Shown: piece after piece, positions 25,124-37,600 of the stretch
How the letters are laid out: each line of letters opens with the position of its first letter
How positions within the stretch are numbered: the first letter of the stretch is position 1
Assembly (NCBI GenBank): GCA_038087015.1
Contig: JASBNA010000088.1
Location: 62,001 to 126,000 of the forward strand
Origin: Cerrena zonata
Taxonomy: Eukaryota > Basidiomycota > Agaricomycetes > Polyporales > Cerrenaceae
DNA: 64,000 nt
Direction: 5' to 3'
Notes under the pieces: model-generated
What the model was told of the DNA's origin: nothing
Database searches by the model: none
Seen by the model: the letters and a program-made list of their open reading frames with translations, nothing else
Position numbers and translations under genes: made by a program

Positions 25124-27498
25124 TTACGGTGTTGGGTCCCACAACTGAAAAAGAAAATGTCTAGTATGATCGAAGTTAGGCCGCCATGTACGAATTAGAT
25201 CCCCTAGTTTTGGAATTAATGGCGTCTCCATGAGATGTAGGTCAAAAAGACATGTGTGTATCTGTTCAACACATTTTCGACGAGATGTTTGCCATGATGA
25301 TCCGTCAGTAGCAGTTAGAATATTGGCCAGCTCACCCATCACTTCGACAAGAATATCCCGATGTTCCTGTATTACAACTCGAGGAGTGAGATATAATACT
25401 TGGGCAAATGTAGAAATGAAGGCAATCGGGTCGTTTGGAATGTCAGGATCAGAGTCGCTACAAATTTGACTAATCGGCCAAAGGATATCATCCATGTCCA
25501 AGTCAGAGTCAACATGCGATTGGTTCCAAAGGTGATGGCAGATAGCTCTGGTAGCAGCAACCAGATTCGAGACAAATCGTGACCCTGTGAGCTCACATTA
25601 GTGCTTGCATAAATGAGTGGGTTGTGTGAGAGCTTACCGATGCCGTATGCCTGCCTCTCATAATTAGATAAGGCTGGGAATAGATAGTCAAAGCCTTCGG
25701 GGTGGTTCTCTAAGGTTCGATGCATTACAGAGTACATGGTGAGAATAGAGTATACTGCTGAGTCTTGGCCTTCGTTTATGAGTCGAATAAACATGGGTAG
25801 TGATCCTCGCGGTACCGGGAAATTCGTGGCTGGAACGTATGCTTCTGATAATGCATAAGTCATTCTGAGATACAGCTCTGCAAGAAACCAAGGAGCGAAG
25901 GAAAGGGACAAATCACTGATGCGAGATGCAAAGAGTTCGCATGTTTGATGTGTTAATCCCTGGGGTACATCTGGAAGTACCCCTTGGATGATTGGACCTT
26001 TGTCTTGCGAAAAGAGCTTCATACAGCGAAACAACGAGTCCACATCGCACTTCCGAATACAATCTGTAATCGTCTCCTCAAGCTGCTCACCCCGCAGGAT
26101 TTCTCGTGAGCAAATGAGGGTAGGTAGGTCCCAGGTGTCATCCTCGCGTACTTTCATCTCCTCGCGAGCCACCCAAGCATTTGACCAGGTATTCAACGAG
26201 TCATATAGGTTCTTGAATCTCCATTTCGTTCTAAACCATGTTGCGGGGATGTAGCTATACAATGCATGACTCAGAGTTTTCAGCCAGGTGTGGTTCCCGA
26301 CACGGATTCGCTGAAGAATACCCTTCAGCATCGGAGTTTTGTACGGGCATTGAGATGAGAATGCCGGGGCAAACGTCGTGAATAAGTAAAAGATGAGCCA
26401 TAAAATCATGAATCCTGTCACTATCCATGTGACGACCGGGTTCAGATCGTGGAAGAATGCAGTGAGGCCAATGAAGAAAAGGAGGAGGGCGAGCTGGAGG
26501 AGAAGTGGGAGGGCAGCGGCGATCTCGAACACTTGCCACCTCTGTACACCAACTTCTCGGAAGAAGCGAACCCTGATCTGTTGATGTGGATCTTGAGTAT
26601 CGCGTGCCATGAGTTCATGGATCCATTGTTTGACGAGAATTCCAAGGGATGCGGTTACGAGGGCGAAAACGAGACTCAACAGCCAAAGTGTATTGATTAG
26701 GACAGAGAACCGCATAGGGACAAATGATGGGGTAGTGAATGCGGGCATGGTCGAGTTGACGAGATTTCCAGAGAGCGTGAGACTGGCTATCTGGGCTGAG
26801 AGCCGGAGTAAAATCTGATTGGTTGTATCTTCGGGTTGTTGTTGTAACATTTTGTATGATTCGATGATGAATGCCGTAATCACAGCAGAGAACAGACCAG
26901 CCTTGTCGTGAACAGAAAGTCAGCATAAAGGACAAGCAAACCTAACAAAGATACCCACAAAGACAAGGAGGGTATCGATGTCCTCCTTCACATCCTCCAC
27001 TCGAGCTCGATCATATTGACGAAGTAGATCTGAGATTCTCCCCCACCCAGTACGGTCGGACTCGATCTTCACTCGATGTACTTTATCTTCGGTTTTCGGA
27101 ACTGTGTCCTATATTCAATCTGATCTTTAGCACCTCAACGATGTGATGCAATATAGGAAGCGCACCTTCTCTGTAGGAGGAGACTGCTCTCCTGTCTGAT
27201 GCTGTTCATCTCCCAGAGATGTGGTAACAGATGGGACCGTTTCCGCCTCAGTTTCTTGTGGTCCTTGGGGAGGAGTAGACGCAGCTTGAAGAGCCTGTGA
27301 GCTTTCGACTGGTGGAATAGTCTGAGCTAAGTTTGGCCCAGAGTCTTCATTCTCATGTACTGATCTCTCTACCTCTACAACCTCGTCATCATGTCTTGAA
27401 GGTGAGATTCGGATTGGGTCTCTGTCCGAGTTGGAATTCGAAGCGCTTGAGGACCTGGATCTCCGGCTCCGTCTACTCTTTCTAGAGGAAGAGGACAT
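25124..27498 (-). CDS. DUF6535 domain membrane protein, copy 5 (735 aa)
   Basis: The exons run 27498-27166, 27108-26959, 26901-25638 and 25584-25124, phase-consistent. An in-frame upstream ATG at 27573 exists, but the start was set at 27498 because all other copies begin with the MSSSS/MPSSS tail. The first 50 codons are nucleotide-identical to copy 6. Exon 3 contains the four membrane segments (about 157-178, 227-249, 289-309 and 317-337). Its C-terminal region is nearly the same as copy 4, including the stretch LSEAYVPATNFPVPRGSLP. The protein ends with an extension (LFQLWDPTP) beyond copy 4 because the stop has shifted into the 3' block. No disabling mutation is seen. Confidence 0.85.
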
Positions 27499-27597
27499 TG
27501 AAAGTATAGTTCTAGAGAGGTAGTGTTCAGTAGATGTGTTGTTGTGGTAGAAGGAGGGTAAAAATACAACCAAACCACCAGGCGGTGAACATGCTTT
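27351..27597 (-). repeat. Gene-conversion tract shared with copy 6 (donor or recipient 1)
   Basis: This 247-bp tract covers the first 50 codons of copy 5 plus about 100 bp upstream. It matches 33778-34024 with about six differences, all outside the coding part. Immediately to the left (exon 1 beyond codon 50) and to the right of the tract the two genes diverge sharply. Confidence 0.8.
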
Positions 27598-27755
27598 GTG
27601 TCAGGCTTCCATGCCTTCTTGACGTTTCGTGTGAACTTCTGCTTATAGAGACTCCATCAATCTAGCAACATCTTTGTATATCCGCTTCTGTGTATACTCA
27701 CCACTGCAGATGACAAAGTCTCTGCCTTCTGTCCGTCCGTGTCTCTCAAGTTGGT

Positions 27756-27825
27756 CTTTCCTACTTACATTCCATATCCGTCTTTACACTGTGATCGATG
27801 CTTACATAAAACACTTACGATTTCT
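27756..27825 (-). promoter_or_regulatory. Conserved 5' leader block of copy 5
   Basis: The + strand reads CCTACTTACATTCCATATCC, then TACACTGTGATCGATGCTTA, about 265 bp upstream of the copy 5 ATG, with the GTAAGTAGG donor on the - strand. Confidence 0.6.
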
Positions 27826-30800
27826 TTCCCCAGTTCCTTGTTGTCACTCACCGACTTCTTCAACAACGGCGACGACACGAAAAGAGGTATTATACTTGAT
27901 TCTAGCTCGTCTTTGCCTAGATCATTCCGCTTGGCCTTCAAGAAGTCCAAGTGGGTGCCCGTCATCTGCGCGAGGTTTTCGAATTCGTGCTTCTGCTCCA
28001 TCTGGTTTTTGGTATAGACAAGCCACAAGGTGAACGTCTCAATACTCTCTCGGGCCACCGCGTATCTATGGGATTTTCTCCGTTTCCTCACTACACAGAG
28101 GAAAACTATGATAGGTCTCGGTCAGCCACTCTCCCAATCAACTTTGCTCAGCTTCTCTGGGCTCTCAATGGAAAGACGCTTCAACTCCAAACCCGAATCA
28201 CCTCTAGGTTCTAGGTCAACACCCTCAAGACTTACTGAAAATTCATCCTCAAGTCTGAACTTCGCTCGACATCCAGTGTACGACGATTCAGTCGCCGCAG
28301 ACATGTTGCTCAGTGTCGATTATCTTAATCGCTCCGACTCTTGATAAACCCCTGGCATCACACCTCTCTTCGTGGACCGCAATACTTCTGGATTCTTGTA
28401 TCGTCTCTGTGCTTATGCATTCTCAACTATAGTAACCTTGCCTTATCACATTACTGCCCCCGAGTTGATCTCCGACGAGACTCTATGATTTATGGGGTTG
28501 TCAAATACATTGTGTGTCCCTCACGTACCCGTTGGTTTATCCTTCTTATTCGTTGTGTTGGAGACGTCAAAAATCTCAACACGTGGTAAGTATTATTGGC
28601 TCTTAAATAGGATATACACTGTTAACCTCCGTTCTCGCAGAATACGAATGCACGTGCACGTCGATGCAATCAAGTTTGTCATCTCAGATTTTATGTATAC
28701 CGATGAGTTATTGCCAAACCGACTCCAAATACCAGTGTACCCTTACTTGATCGCGCCCTGTCCTGGGCCCTTTCCGCCGCTTAGGCTGTTTCACTCTAGT
28801 CCGACTTCAGTAGGCTCTCACTATATCAGTGCGTTTGGATATGACGTTCATTTGGAGTGGACTAAAGGAGCTCCTTTTTATAGCCGCTGAATTCAGATCT
28901 ACACCTCGCGTATGTCTTTAATATTCATCATACCCTTCACGATCAACATCGCAACATCCCGGTATCCTCTTGGACAGTATCATCGACACTTATGCAGTGT
29001 GCCCTTCACTCGTGTTCCTTTTTCCACCTCAACAAGCTCTGTGTCGCCTCTGACATTCACATTCCCTCATCCTCTCCTCCCAGTCTTTCCCAGCGATCTG
29101 CATTGCAAAACACCCTCCCCTCTCTTACACCGGGTACTGTCCTCGATGGCGTTAGTTTATTGACCGACATTTCTGGCTGAGTACCATTCCCTCGAAATGT
29201 TCATTGATGACGGCGAGGATATCTCTGGCCATTCTTTTTGTATCAAGCATCATCATTTATCGGACTACGATGAATTTCGATTCTTGTGTTGCTTGCGCAT
29301 ATTCTCATCTTCTGGAACTATCACACTAGATGTTAATCCTCTATTATCTCTCGTCTGAGATCTACCATAGCGAGGCTTGGGGTTTCTCGAGCCTCGAGTC
29401 CTTCTATCCAAAATACAATGACCGTGATACATGCTCGATTGATCGATAATTCTCCACGTTTCTAGTCTCATCCAGCGGTCCAAGTTACGACATTCATATC
29501 ACATTTAACTCTATCCCCCACATTCTCGTCTCTATTCTTGAGAGGTTCTCAGAGTTGCAGGGTTCTCTATCCTGTCACTGTGTTATGACGGCCATCGCCT
29601 CGGTCCTCAAAGACAGAAGGAGAACGCAGAGCTCGGGTCGATTCTAGACATAGCTGGCTACGATTTCCCGGTTACTCCGCCTTCATGATGTGGATGACCA
29701 TGAACTCACGATCATGGCATTGGATCGGTGAGATGCAGCTGTCGAACGAAGAGAAAGCGAGAGGACGTCAGTCGCGGCGGCTCTCGGTTAGAAGTCGAGA
29801 AGCTGAGAAGTCTCAATGCATGCGGTCCTTCCTTCTACACTCGGAGATGCGAGTTCCTTATTTGCTGCCGTTGACAGCTGCACGGAAACTCTATTTCCCT
29901 CCGCGATGTTCCCTCTCTTCCTTCTCCTGAGTCGCTCCCTATCACGCGTGCAAATCTTGCGTTACCTCTCTCAGACGACAGTACTCCTTGCAATTGGCCA
30001 ATCAGGACCTCAAATCGACAATGTTGTGACAATATCTCATCTCACAAATCATACCACGTATACTGACCTATCTAATGCTTCTCTCTTGGTCGTGTATCAT
30101 CCCATGAAAGTCCTTCGGAGCTCAGTGGTTCTCAGTACAAGGAGATTTAGACTGGTTGACGAGTTTGTCGTTTGGAGATCACGGACCTCAGTAGACATTC
30201 TTTTGGAGTGGTGCTAGTAAGCCTCCTCTTTCTCTTTCTATCCGAGTATTGATGTATAGGCTATGTACAACACATCGCTTGCATAGAAGACAACGCAAGA
30301 TAGCAAGTGCAATGCCGATTTCGAGCCGGGTACTCTCAACACCAGACTTGAAATGCCAGGATCACGAGTCTCAGTACGTCACCCTGTCTATACCAAACTC
30401 TCACGGTTTTCTTAGACTTCTATAAAGACTGCGGAGGAAATCGAGCTCATATTCACACTGTTCGATCGAGAAAGATCGTTTTACTGTCATTCTCTGTCAT
30501 GTCGTCCAAGCGGTTCGTGTTATTCCGCATCCTCTACGCTTCTCATCTTCTACGCTCAGCCTATCTCACTAGTGCAGTACACCCGAAATCGATCCCGATA
30601 TCCCCTCAACAACGACACTCTACAGTGACGTTTACCCTGGACTTCTCGACGACACACACCGTACCTACTCTTATGAAGATTCAGAGTAAGATCTACTTGA
30701 TAACACCCGATTGCAACTTGGGACTGTAAACAACATGCTTTCGTTGAAGATACATGGGCGTGGGCGAAGGACTAGTGAGTTTTTTTCCGTCGTCATACTC

Positions 30801-31504
30801 ATTCGTAAACCCTCATCACTATTAGATACTCCGACGGTCGAAAAGACAAGCCGACAGGTGCGACGATGGTGTGCGAATCCCTCAATACTAGACTCGACAT
30901 GCACAGTACGTTCCATCACCCCTCTACGTATCTCTGTACTCTTCGATCTTGTTTCATCCTTTAGCTTACATCGGACGGTTACTGCAAAGAGACCTGAGGC
31001 TGCCGAGTGCACATTTACGTTATTAATGCGGTCTCTTGGATATAACTTCATATTCACTTCACGATGCCAGCAACCGTTGAACAAGCGGGTACTGCTCCGA
31101 AGTCGTGAGAAGGTAGGGAAATAAATCGAGGGGCCTCCGGGATATAGTTGAAAAGTTTGAGAATCAAGTACGGTGACTGATGCATTCTTCTCGACGATCA
31201 GATATGCATCTTTCGATGCTCTTGTATTTGTCTCCTCTCATGCCCTGAGTGGAGTTCAAATCTCTGAGGTGCTCATGTCACTGAAAAGGTTATCGAAATA
31301 TTACTGTTGAAATCCGTGGCCGTAAGATCATAGATTCTATCAGATTGTAAGTGGCTCTTAGGTTGTCTTTTTTTGCATGTGTGCTCACGTTGATACGATC
31401 CTGAATACGCCACTCGCAGCCATTGTCAGAATCCCCCTGTTATGGTCAATCTCATTCATGCTATCATGGGAACATTGCAGACTGTGTATGTACAGTAAGA
31501 AATA

Positions 31505-31548
31505 ATGAAAAAAAGGTTTTATTCGTCATATTAATCTTTACAATAGCG
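31505..31548 (-). terminator. Conserved 3' end block of copy 6
   Basis: On the - strand ATGACGAATAAAACC gives a canonical AATAAA within about 50 nt of the copy 6 stop. The wording differs from the copy 4/5 version at several positions but the spacing is kept. Confidence 0.6.
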
Positions 31549-31554
31549 ATTACA

Positions 31555-33925
31555 TTAATGATCCCACCAAGGCCTTGTCTGGCCGAAGCCAGGCTTCCAT
31601 GAGCGAATTACATCTTGTAGCTTTGGTATCAACTGTGTATCCACGAGGTATCTGCACGTAAGACATTGGTATGTCAATTCAACATATTCTTGACGAGACC
31701 TTGACCATGATGACCCGTCAGTAACAGTTAGAATGTTGGCAAGGTCATCCATGACTTCGAAAATAATGGCCCGATGTTCCTGTATTACATCTCGAGGAAT
31801 CAGTGAACATAATACTTTGACAAAGGTAGAAATCAAGGGAATCTGGTCAGTCTGAATGTCACGAATCCAATAAGAGATGCCAGAAAAATCTAGGTCATCC
31901 AAATCTACGCCATCCCAACTTTCTATCCCGAAGTACGTCCGTACACGATGGCAAATATCTCTGGTTGCAGCAACCAAGTTTGGAATAAATCGCGCTCCTG
32001 TTGAGCGTATATCAATGCTTGCATAGATGAATGAGCTGTGAGAGCTTACCAATCCCGTATGCTTTCTTCTCATCTTCAGTGACCAATAGGTCCTTGAATA
32101 GAGGCTTAAAGTGTTCGAGATGATCCTCCATGGTACGGCGCCTTATGAAGTCCATGGTGAGGATTGAATATAATGCCGGGTCCGGACCTTCGTTTATGAG
32201 CCGAATATGCAAGGGTAGTGACAATTCCAGGATTGGGGGTCCTCCGAATGTGTCTAGGTTGTAATTATATATCTCCAATGATACATAGGTCATTGCGTCA
32301 TGCAGCTCTTTAAGAGTCCACTGAAGACTCCACTGTTCATTGAAGTTGAGAGGCAAATCGCCGATGTGGGATGCAATGAGTTCGCATGTTTGACGAGTCA
32401 ATCCCCGAGGTAAATCTGGAAGAATGCCTGGGATGACTGGATGTTTCTTTCGTAAGTTCAACGTGATATAATTGAACGCTGACGCCACATGGAACTTCCG
32501 AAAACAGTCTGTAATCGTCTCCTCAAGCTGCTCGCCTCGAAGGATCTCTTGTGAGCAGGCTAGAGTAGGAATATCCCAGGCGGCACCATTGCGTACTCGA
32601 GTCTCTTCGCGAGACACACAAGCATCCGACCAAGTTTTCACCAAATCGCGTAAGTTTCCACATCTTTGTTTAATTGTCAGCCATGTGTTAGGGATATTGG
32701 TATGCAATGTGCGAGCTAGAGCCTCTAGCCAAGTATGGCTCCCAACACGGATTCGCTGAAGAAGACCCTTCAACATCGGAGTCTTGTATGGGCATTGGGA
32801 TGAGAACGCGGGAGCGAACGTTGTGAATAAGTAAAATGAGAGCCATATAATCATGACTCCTGTTACAACCCATGTAACGACCGGGTTCAGATCGTGGAGG
32901 AAGGCACTGAGGCCGACGAAGAAGAGCAGGAGGGCGAGTTGGAGGAGAAGCGGTAGTGCAGCAGCGATCTCGAAGACCTGCCATCTCTGTACGCCAACTT
33001 CGCGGAAGAAGCGGATCTTGACCTGTTGACGGGGATCCTGAGTATCGCGTGCCATGAGCTCGTGGAGCCATTGCTTGACGAGGATGCCGAGGGATGCGGT
33101 GATCAAAGAAAAAGCGAGGCTCAACAGCCACAGCGTATTGATAAGCACTGAGAATCTTGCTGGAACGAATGACGGGGTGGTGAATACGGGGATGGTCGAG
33201 TTGACGAAACTCCCAGAAAGCGTGAGACTGGCTAGCTGGGCGGAGAGTTGGAGTAAGATTTGATTGGTGGTATCTTCGGGCTGTTGCTGTAAGGTCTTGT
33301 ATGATTCGATGATGAACGCAGTGATCACTGCGGAGAACAAACCAGCCTTGAGTAACAAAAGTGAACATGACGAAGAGTACAGCTAAGGAAGATACCCACA
33401 AACACCAGGAGAGTATCGATGTCCTCTTTCACATCCTCCACCCGATCTCGATCGTATTGTCGAATGAGATCTGAGATTCTCCCCCAGCCAGTACGGTCAG
33501 ACTCGACCTTCACCCGATGTACTTTATCTTCAGTATTTGAGGATATATCCTGGGTTTGTGTATCTCCTCTTTAGTAGTCCGTTCATAATACAACACACAA
33601 GAGACTCACTTTGTCATGCATTCTCACTTGCAGGCGTAGCCTGAGCGTCAACTGGGACGGTGTTTGCCTCGCCTTCCTGCCAGTGTGGATTCCGGAGAGG
33701 AGTGGGTGCAGCCTCAAGAGGCTGTGAGCTTTGGACTGGTGAGCTGAGCTGAGACACGTCTGGCCCTGAGTGGCAGTTCTCATGTACTGATCTCTCTACC
33801 TCTACAACCTCGTCATCATGTCTTGAAGGTGAGATTCGGATTGGGTCTCTGTCCGAGTTGGAATTCGAAGCGCTTGAGGACCTGGATCTCCGGCTCCGTC
33901 TACTCTTTCTAGAGGAAGAGGACAT
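31555..33925 (-). CDS. DUF6535 domain membrane protein, copy 6 (about 728 aa if a GC-AG intron is used)
   Basis: Exons 2 to 4 are clear: 33549-33400, 33346-32050 and 31997-31555. Exon 1 starts at 33925. The donor used by the other copies (GTGAGT near 33606) would leave exon 1 out of frame, because the frame meets TGA just before it. A GCAAGT donor after codon 98 (exon 1 = 33925-33632) restores phase 0, giving an open reading frame throughout. The alternative is that the gene is frameshifted. Exon 3 is longer than in copies 3-5 and belongs to the copy 6-8 subtype (VSLEIYNYNLDTFGG). Exon 4 has an altered acidic stretch (DGVDLDDLDFSG) that replaces the usual SDSDPDIPxDP segment. The first 50 codons are identical to copy 5, a likely conversion product. 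Confidence 0.7.
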
Positions 33926-34024
33926 TGAAAGTATATTTCTAGAGAGGTAGTGTTTAGTAGATGTGTTGTTGTGGTAGAAGGAGGGTAAGGATACAGCCAA
34001 GCCACCAGGCGGTGAACATGCTTT
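33778..34024 (-). repeat. Gene-conversion tract shared with copy 5 (partner)
   Basis: Counterpart of 27351-27597. The coding part (50 codons) is identical; the few differences are in the 5' UTR (for example AAAAATACAACC versus AAGGATACAGCC). The rest of copy 6 groups with copies 7 and 8, so the tract probably moved into copy 6. Confidence 0.8.
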
Positions 34025-37000
34025 CAGTGACCAATCAGGCTCCCATGCCTTCTTCACGTTCCGCTGCTTATCGCCTCGACTCGGTCAACCCACATATGTT
34101 CGTCTTTGTGTATACTCACCTAGTAGAATCCATATGTGATACTGAAGATTTGCAACAAGTGTATGCCTTCTGTTCGTCCCAAGGTTAGTGTTTCCTACTC
34201 ACATTCCATATCCGTCTTCACACTGCGATCAGGGCTTACATAAGACAATCCGACATGCTCTCTCTTTCTCGTCATCGATCACCGTGACTGCAATGACAAC
34301 AACGACGAAGAGCCGGACACAGCAACAAGTTGAAGTACTCTGCTTTTACTAATACTAAATTCTACTTCTACCTCATATTGGGTCGTGGCTACGCTTTTCT
34401 CCAGCCTAGATCATTACACGCTGTCGTTAAGAAATCAAACGAGTGTCCGTCATATGCCCGAAGTTTTCGAATTGGTGCTTCTGCAATCTGCATCTGGTTT
34501 CTCCTATCGACGGGATGAACATCTCGATGCTCTCTTATACGTATTGGTGAGATTATTCTCTTCCCTCGCTACACTATGATAAATCCCGGTCAGCCACAAT
34601 CCCTTGCCCAGCTTCTCAGCATTCGATGGAAAAGATACTTCAGTTCCAAACCCGAATCACCTCCAGGTTCCAAGATCACCACCTTCAAGACCTACCGTCA
34701 ATTCATCCTCAAGTCTAAACATCGCTTGGTACCAACTATCCTAGCAGTTCCGACTCTTGGCGAACTAGGTGGGCGCCGATGAGTTGTAGGCAACCCGAGT
34801 CCAAATACGAGTGTACCCTTACTTGATCGCGGCCTTTCCGTCATTTTTCACTGTTTCACTCACTCTATTTTGGTAGGCTCTCGCCATGTCAGTGCCATTT
34901 GGGTATGGCATTCATTTGGGGTGGACGGAATGAGGCCTTTTTTTACAACCGCTGAGTCCAGACCTACGCCTAGGCTCGCGTATATTCACAATCAACATCA
35001 CAACATCTCCATCTTGCTCATAAGCCGGGTTAGGCTCATGATAACGTGCTCTTCACTCATGGTCCATTTACTTTCGACAACTGTATCATCGTCTCTGGCG
35101 TTCGCACCTAGTTATGCCAACTCCTCTCTCGCACTCTAGATTGCTTTCATAGAACAGCGATCTGCGTTTCGAAGCGTCCTCTGTAAAGCCACCTGTCTCT
35201 CGTACGCTGGGTAACTTAATATCTCAGTCGACAATACCATTTTTTGTCCCTCGAAATGTTCATTGACAACACGGAGGATATATCTGTCGTCCAACACTTG
35301 ATACCTTGTTATCCTCTTTTGTATCAAGCATCACCACTCGACACGCTGTATGCCAGGATGATTCATTCTTTGTAGTCGATATCACTGTTTGCGCACATTC
35401 TAGAGCTCTCACATTGGATGTCAATTCTCTACTACCCCTCGTCTAGGAATGATGAGATCAACCATGGCAAGGTTTTGGTCTCTCGAGCCTCGAGTCCTTC
35501 TATCCAAGATACAATGCCCGTGATATCGATGCATAATCAACCACCTTCAACATTCCTCGTCTCATCCAACAATCTAAAGTACGGCATCCACACGTTCGAC
35601 TCTATCCCCCATACCCTCGTCTCGGCTCTTCAGAGTTACAGGCTTCCGAATCTCCAGCCTGCCATTGTGCTATGAAGACGACAGCTTCTCCCGTCGTGAT
35701 GTGGCACGAACTCACGATTAAGGCATTGGATCGACGAGACGCAGCTGTCAAATGAAGAGAAATCGAGAGGACGTCAGGCGCGGCGACCCCGGGTTAGAAA
35801 TTGAGCAGCGGTATTTCTACACTCGGAGACGCGACTTCCTCTGCACGGAAACCGCATCGATCTCCCTTTCAATCAGTCGCACCCTGGCAATCCCCATCAC
35901 GTCTCCAAATCTTGCGCGACAGTACCCTCGTAACCGGCCACTCAGGATCTCTCACAACACATACCGTGTTCGCCAGCCTATGCAATATCTCTCTCTTGGA
36001 CATATCTCATCCCAGTTTGTCGAGACGGTTTCGTTTGGAGATCCAGGACGTCATCACATATCGATACTCTTTCGGGGTGGTAAGCATCTTCTTTCTCTTT
36101 CTGCCCGAGTATTGATGGATAGAACATACAGAAGACATCGCTTGCGTAGAAGATAACGATAACATATCCAAGTTGTGTTACCGTCGACGCCAGACTCGAA
36201 ATGCCATCCCAGCAGGGTCCTATCAACCAAGATCCCGAGTCTCAGTACGTTCCCTGTCTATACAAAAGTCTCATGACTTTCTTGCAGTGCGGAGGCAATC
36301 GAACTCATATTCACGCTGTTCCATCGAGGAACTCCGTTTCACATCTACGCTCCTCATTTTCTATATACTCGGATCATCTCTCTGGCGTAGTACACACAAA
36401 CTCGATCCCGATATCCCTTCAACAACGACACTCTACAGTATTGTTTACCCTGGACTTCTCGACGACACACCCCCTAAGCATGCGGCTGTCAACATCTCCA
36501 ACTGGCGACGAGTGTCGAGAACAGTGGATTGGATCTCCGCATATGATTCTCGAATTTCAGAATTCTATCCTGCAAGAGTTATATCCGCTTGATCAACACG
36601 CTTCTCGTTGGATATCTCTATGTGATTACTGCTTATCATAGGTCTGGTGCTATCTTCGTAACCCGTGGGGCATTAGTACGTGAACGAGAAAAGCCTCTTT
36701 GCGCACCTAGGGTCATGCAATTTCCATTGTCACCGTAGAACAAACAATGTATACTATTCTCATGTCTGTTCTCCCAATGAATAAACCGTTTGTATAAAAA
36801 ATAGGATCATACGGACATCGTCTAAAGGACCACACCTCGGGCCTCAAACGTAGAACACACTGAGAGATACACATGGATCACCAATGCACTTTATGCTACT
36901 ATACTGACCCCCCTCTCATGCCACGAAACGATTCAGCCCTCTCAGGTGCTCATGTCGTTGACAAGCACTTTTGTTAAAGTTTGAGAACCGTAAAATCCGA

Positions 37001-37596
37001 GGTTCTTCCAGATGGTAAGTTTATCTGTTATCTTTCTTGCACGGGTGAGAGAGCAAGTAGAAGAATCCTGGACAATCATTGCCATAACACACTCTCTAAG
37101 CTCCTATCATTGCTAATACGGTCAGTCTCACTTATATTATGAAAACTTCACAAGAGGAGTTGTATTAAATGCTGTCTTTATTCATCATATCTGGTCTCGT
37201 ATCCGCACCTACAAGGGCTGAGTCATGTTCTCGGTGTTCTAATACCATAAATCTGTACTATAATGGAAGTGAGACTTCCATATACGAATTACAATCTATA
37301 GGACCTATGTCGAAGAATTATCCATATGTCCGTTCAATACGATATCGACAAGACCTGCCATTCACGTACTAGTGCACCATGAATGGCGAAAGATGACTCT
37401 GGATGTGAAGGAGAATCTGAGAAGTTAAATCGAATGATTTTTTGAAAAACGGTATCAAAGGCTGTTTTCATTCATCACATTTATGGTTCTACATCGCCCT
37501 GTATGGTACATGACCCTTGCATGCATGTAGTACAGGAAACCGGTGTTTCTTTTTAGGAACCTATTCCGGAATATACCTACCTACCTACCTACCTAC
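33926..37596. other. Spacer between copies 6 and 7
   Basis: No supportable gene. It contains the copy 6 leader block (34190-34248), a 5'-UTR donor near 34117, and blocks duplicated from other spacers at about 35050-35330 and 35715-36300. The segment 36826-36900 is the homolog of the sequence just right of the nested insertion (52526-52580), which fixes the pre-insertion state of that spacer. A TACC microsatellite lies at the right end. Confidence 0.5.
34190..34248 (-). promoter_or_regulatory. Conserved 5' leader block of copy 6
   Basis: The + strand reads CCTACTCACATTCCATATCC, then CACTGCGATCAGGGCTTACA. The - strand donor is GTGAGTAGG rather than GTAAGTAGG. The distance to the copy 6 start is about 265 bp. 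Confidence 0.55.
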
Positions 37597-37600
37597 CTAC
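37570..37600. repeat. TACC microsatellite
   Basis: About seven tandem TACC units lie immediately downstream of the copy 7 stop codon. They are absent after the other copies and are consistent with replication slippage. Confidence 0.85.

Larger units (their letters stand above)
27499..31554. other. Spacer between copies 5 and 6
   Basis: No supportable gene. It contains the copy 5 leader block (27756-27825), a 5'-UTR donor near 27697, and diverged duplicates of neighbouring spacers at about 29000-29260, 29700-30440 and 31045-31130. The copy 6 3' block is at its left-gene end. Open frames of 130-137 codons (28492-28890, 29816-30217, 30711-31124) are not conserved in the duplicates. Confidence 0.5.

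Noticed and set aside
29816..30217. 133-codon + strand open frame in the copy 5/6 spacer
   Set aside because: The duplicated blocks at 23071 and 35801 encode different, shorter frames with stops, so the frame is not conserved.
32688..33401. 237-codon - strand frame overlapping copy 6 exon 3, with similar frames in most copies
   Set aside because: It is an alternative-frame shadow of the conserved membrane-core exon; all conservation is explained by the DUF6535 frame.
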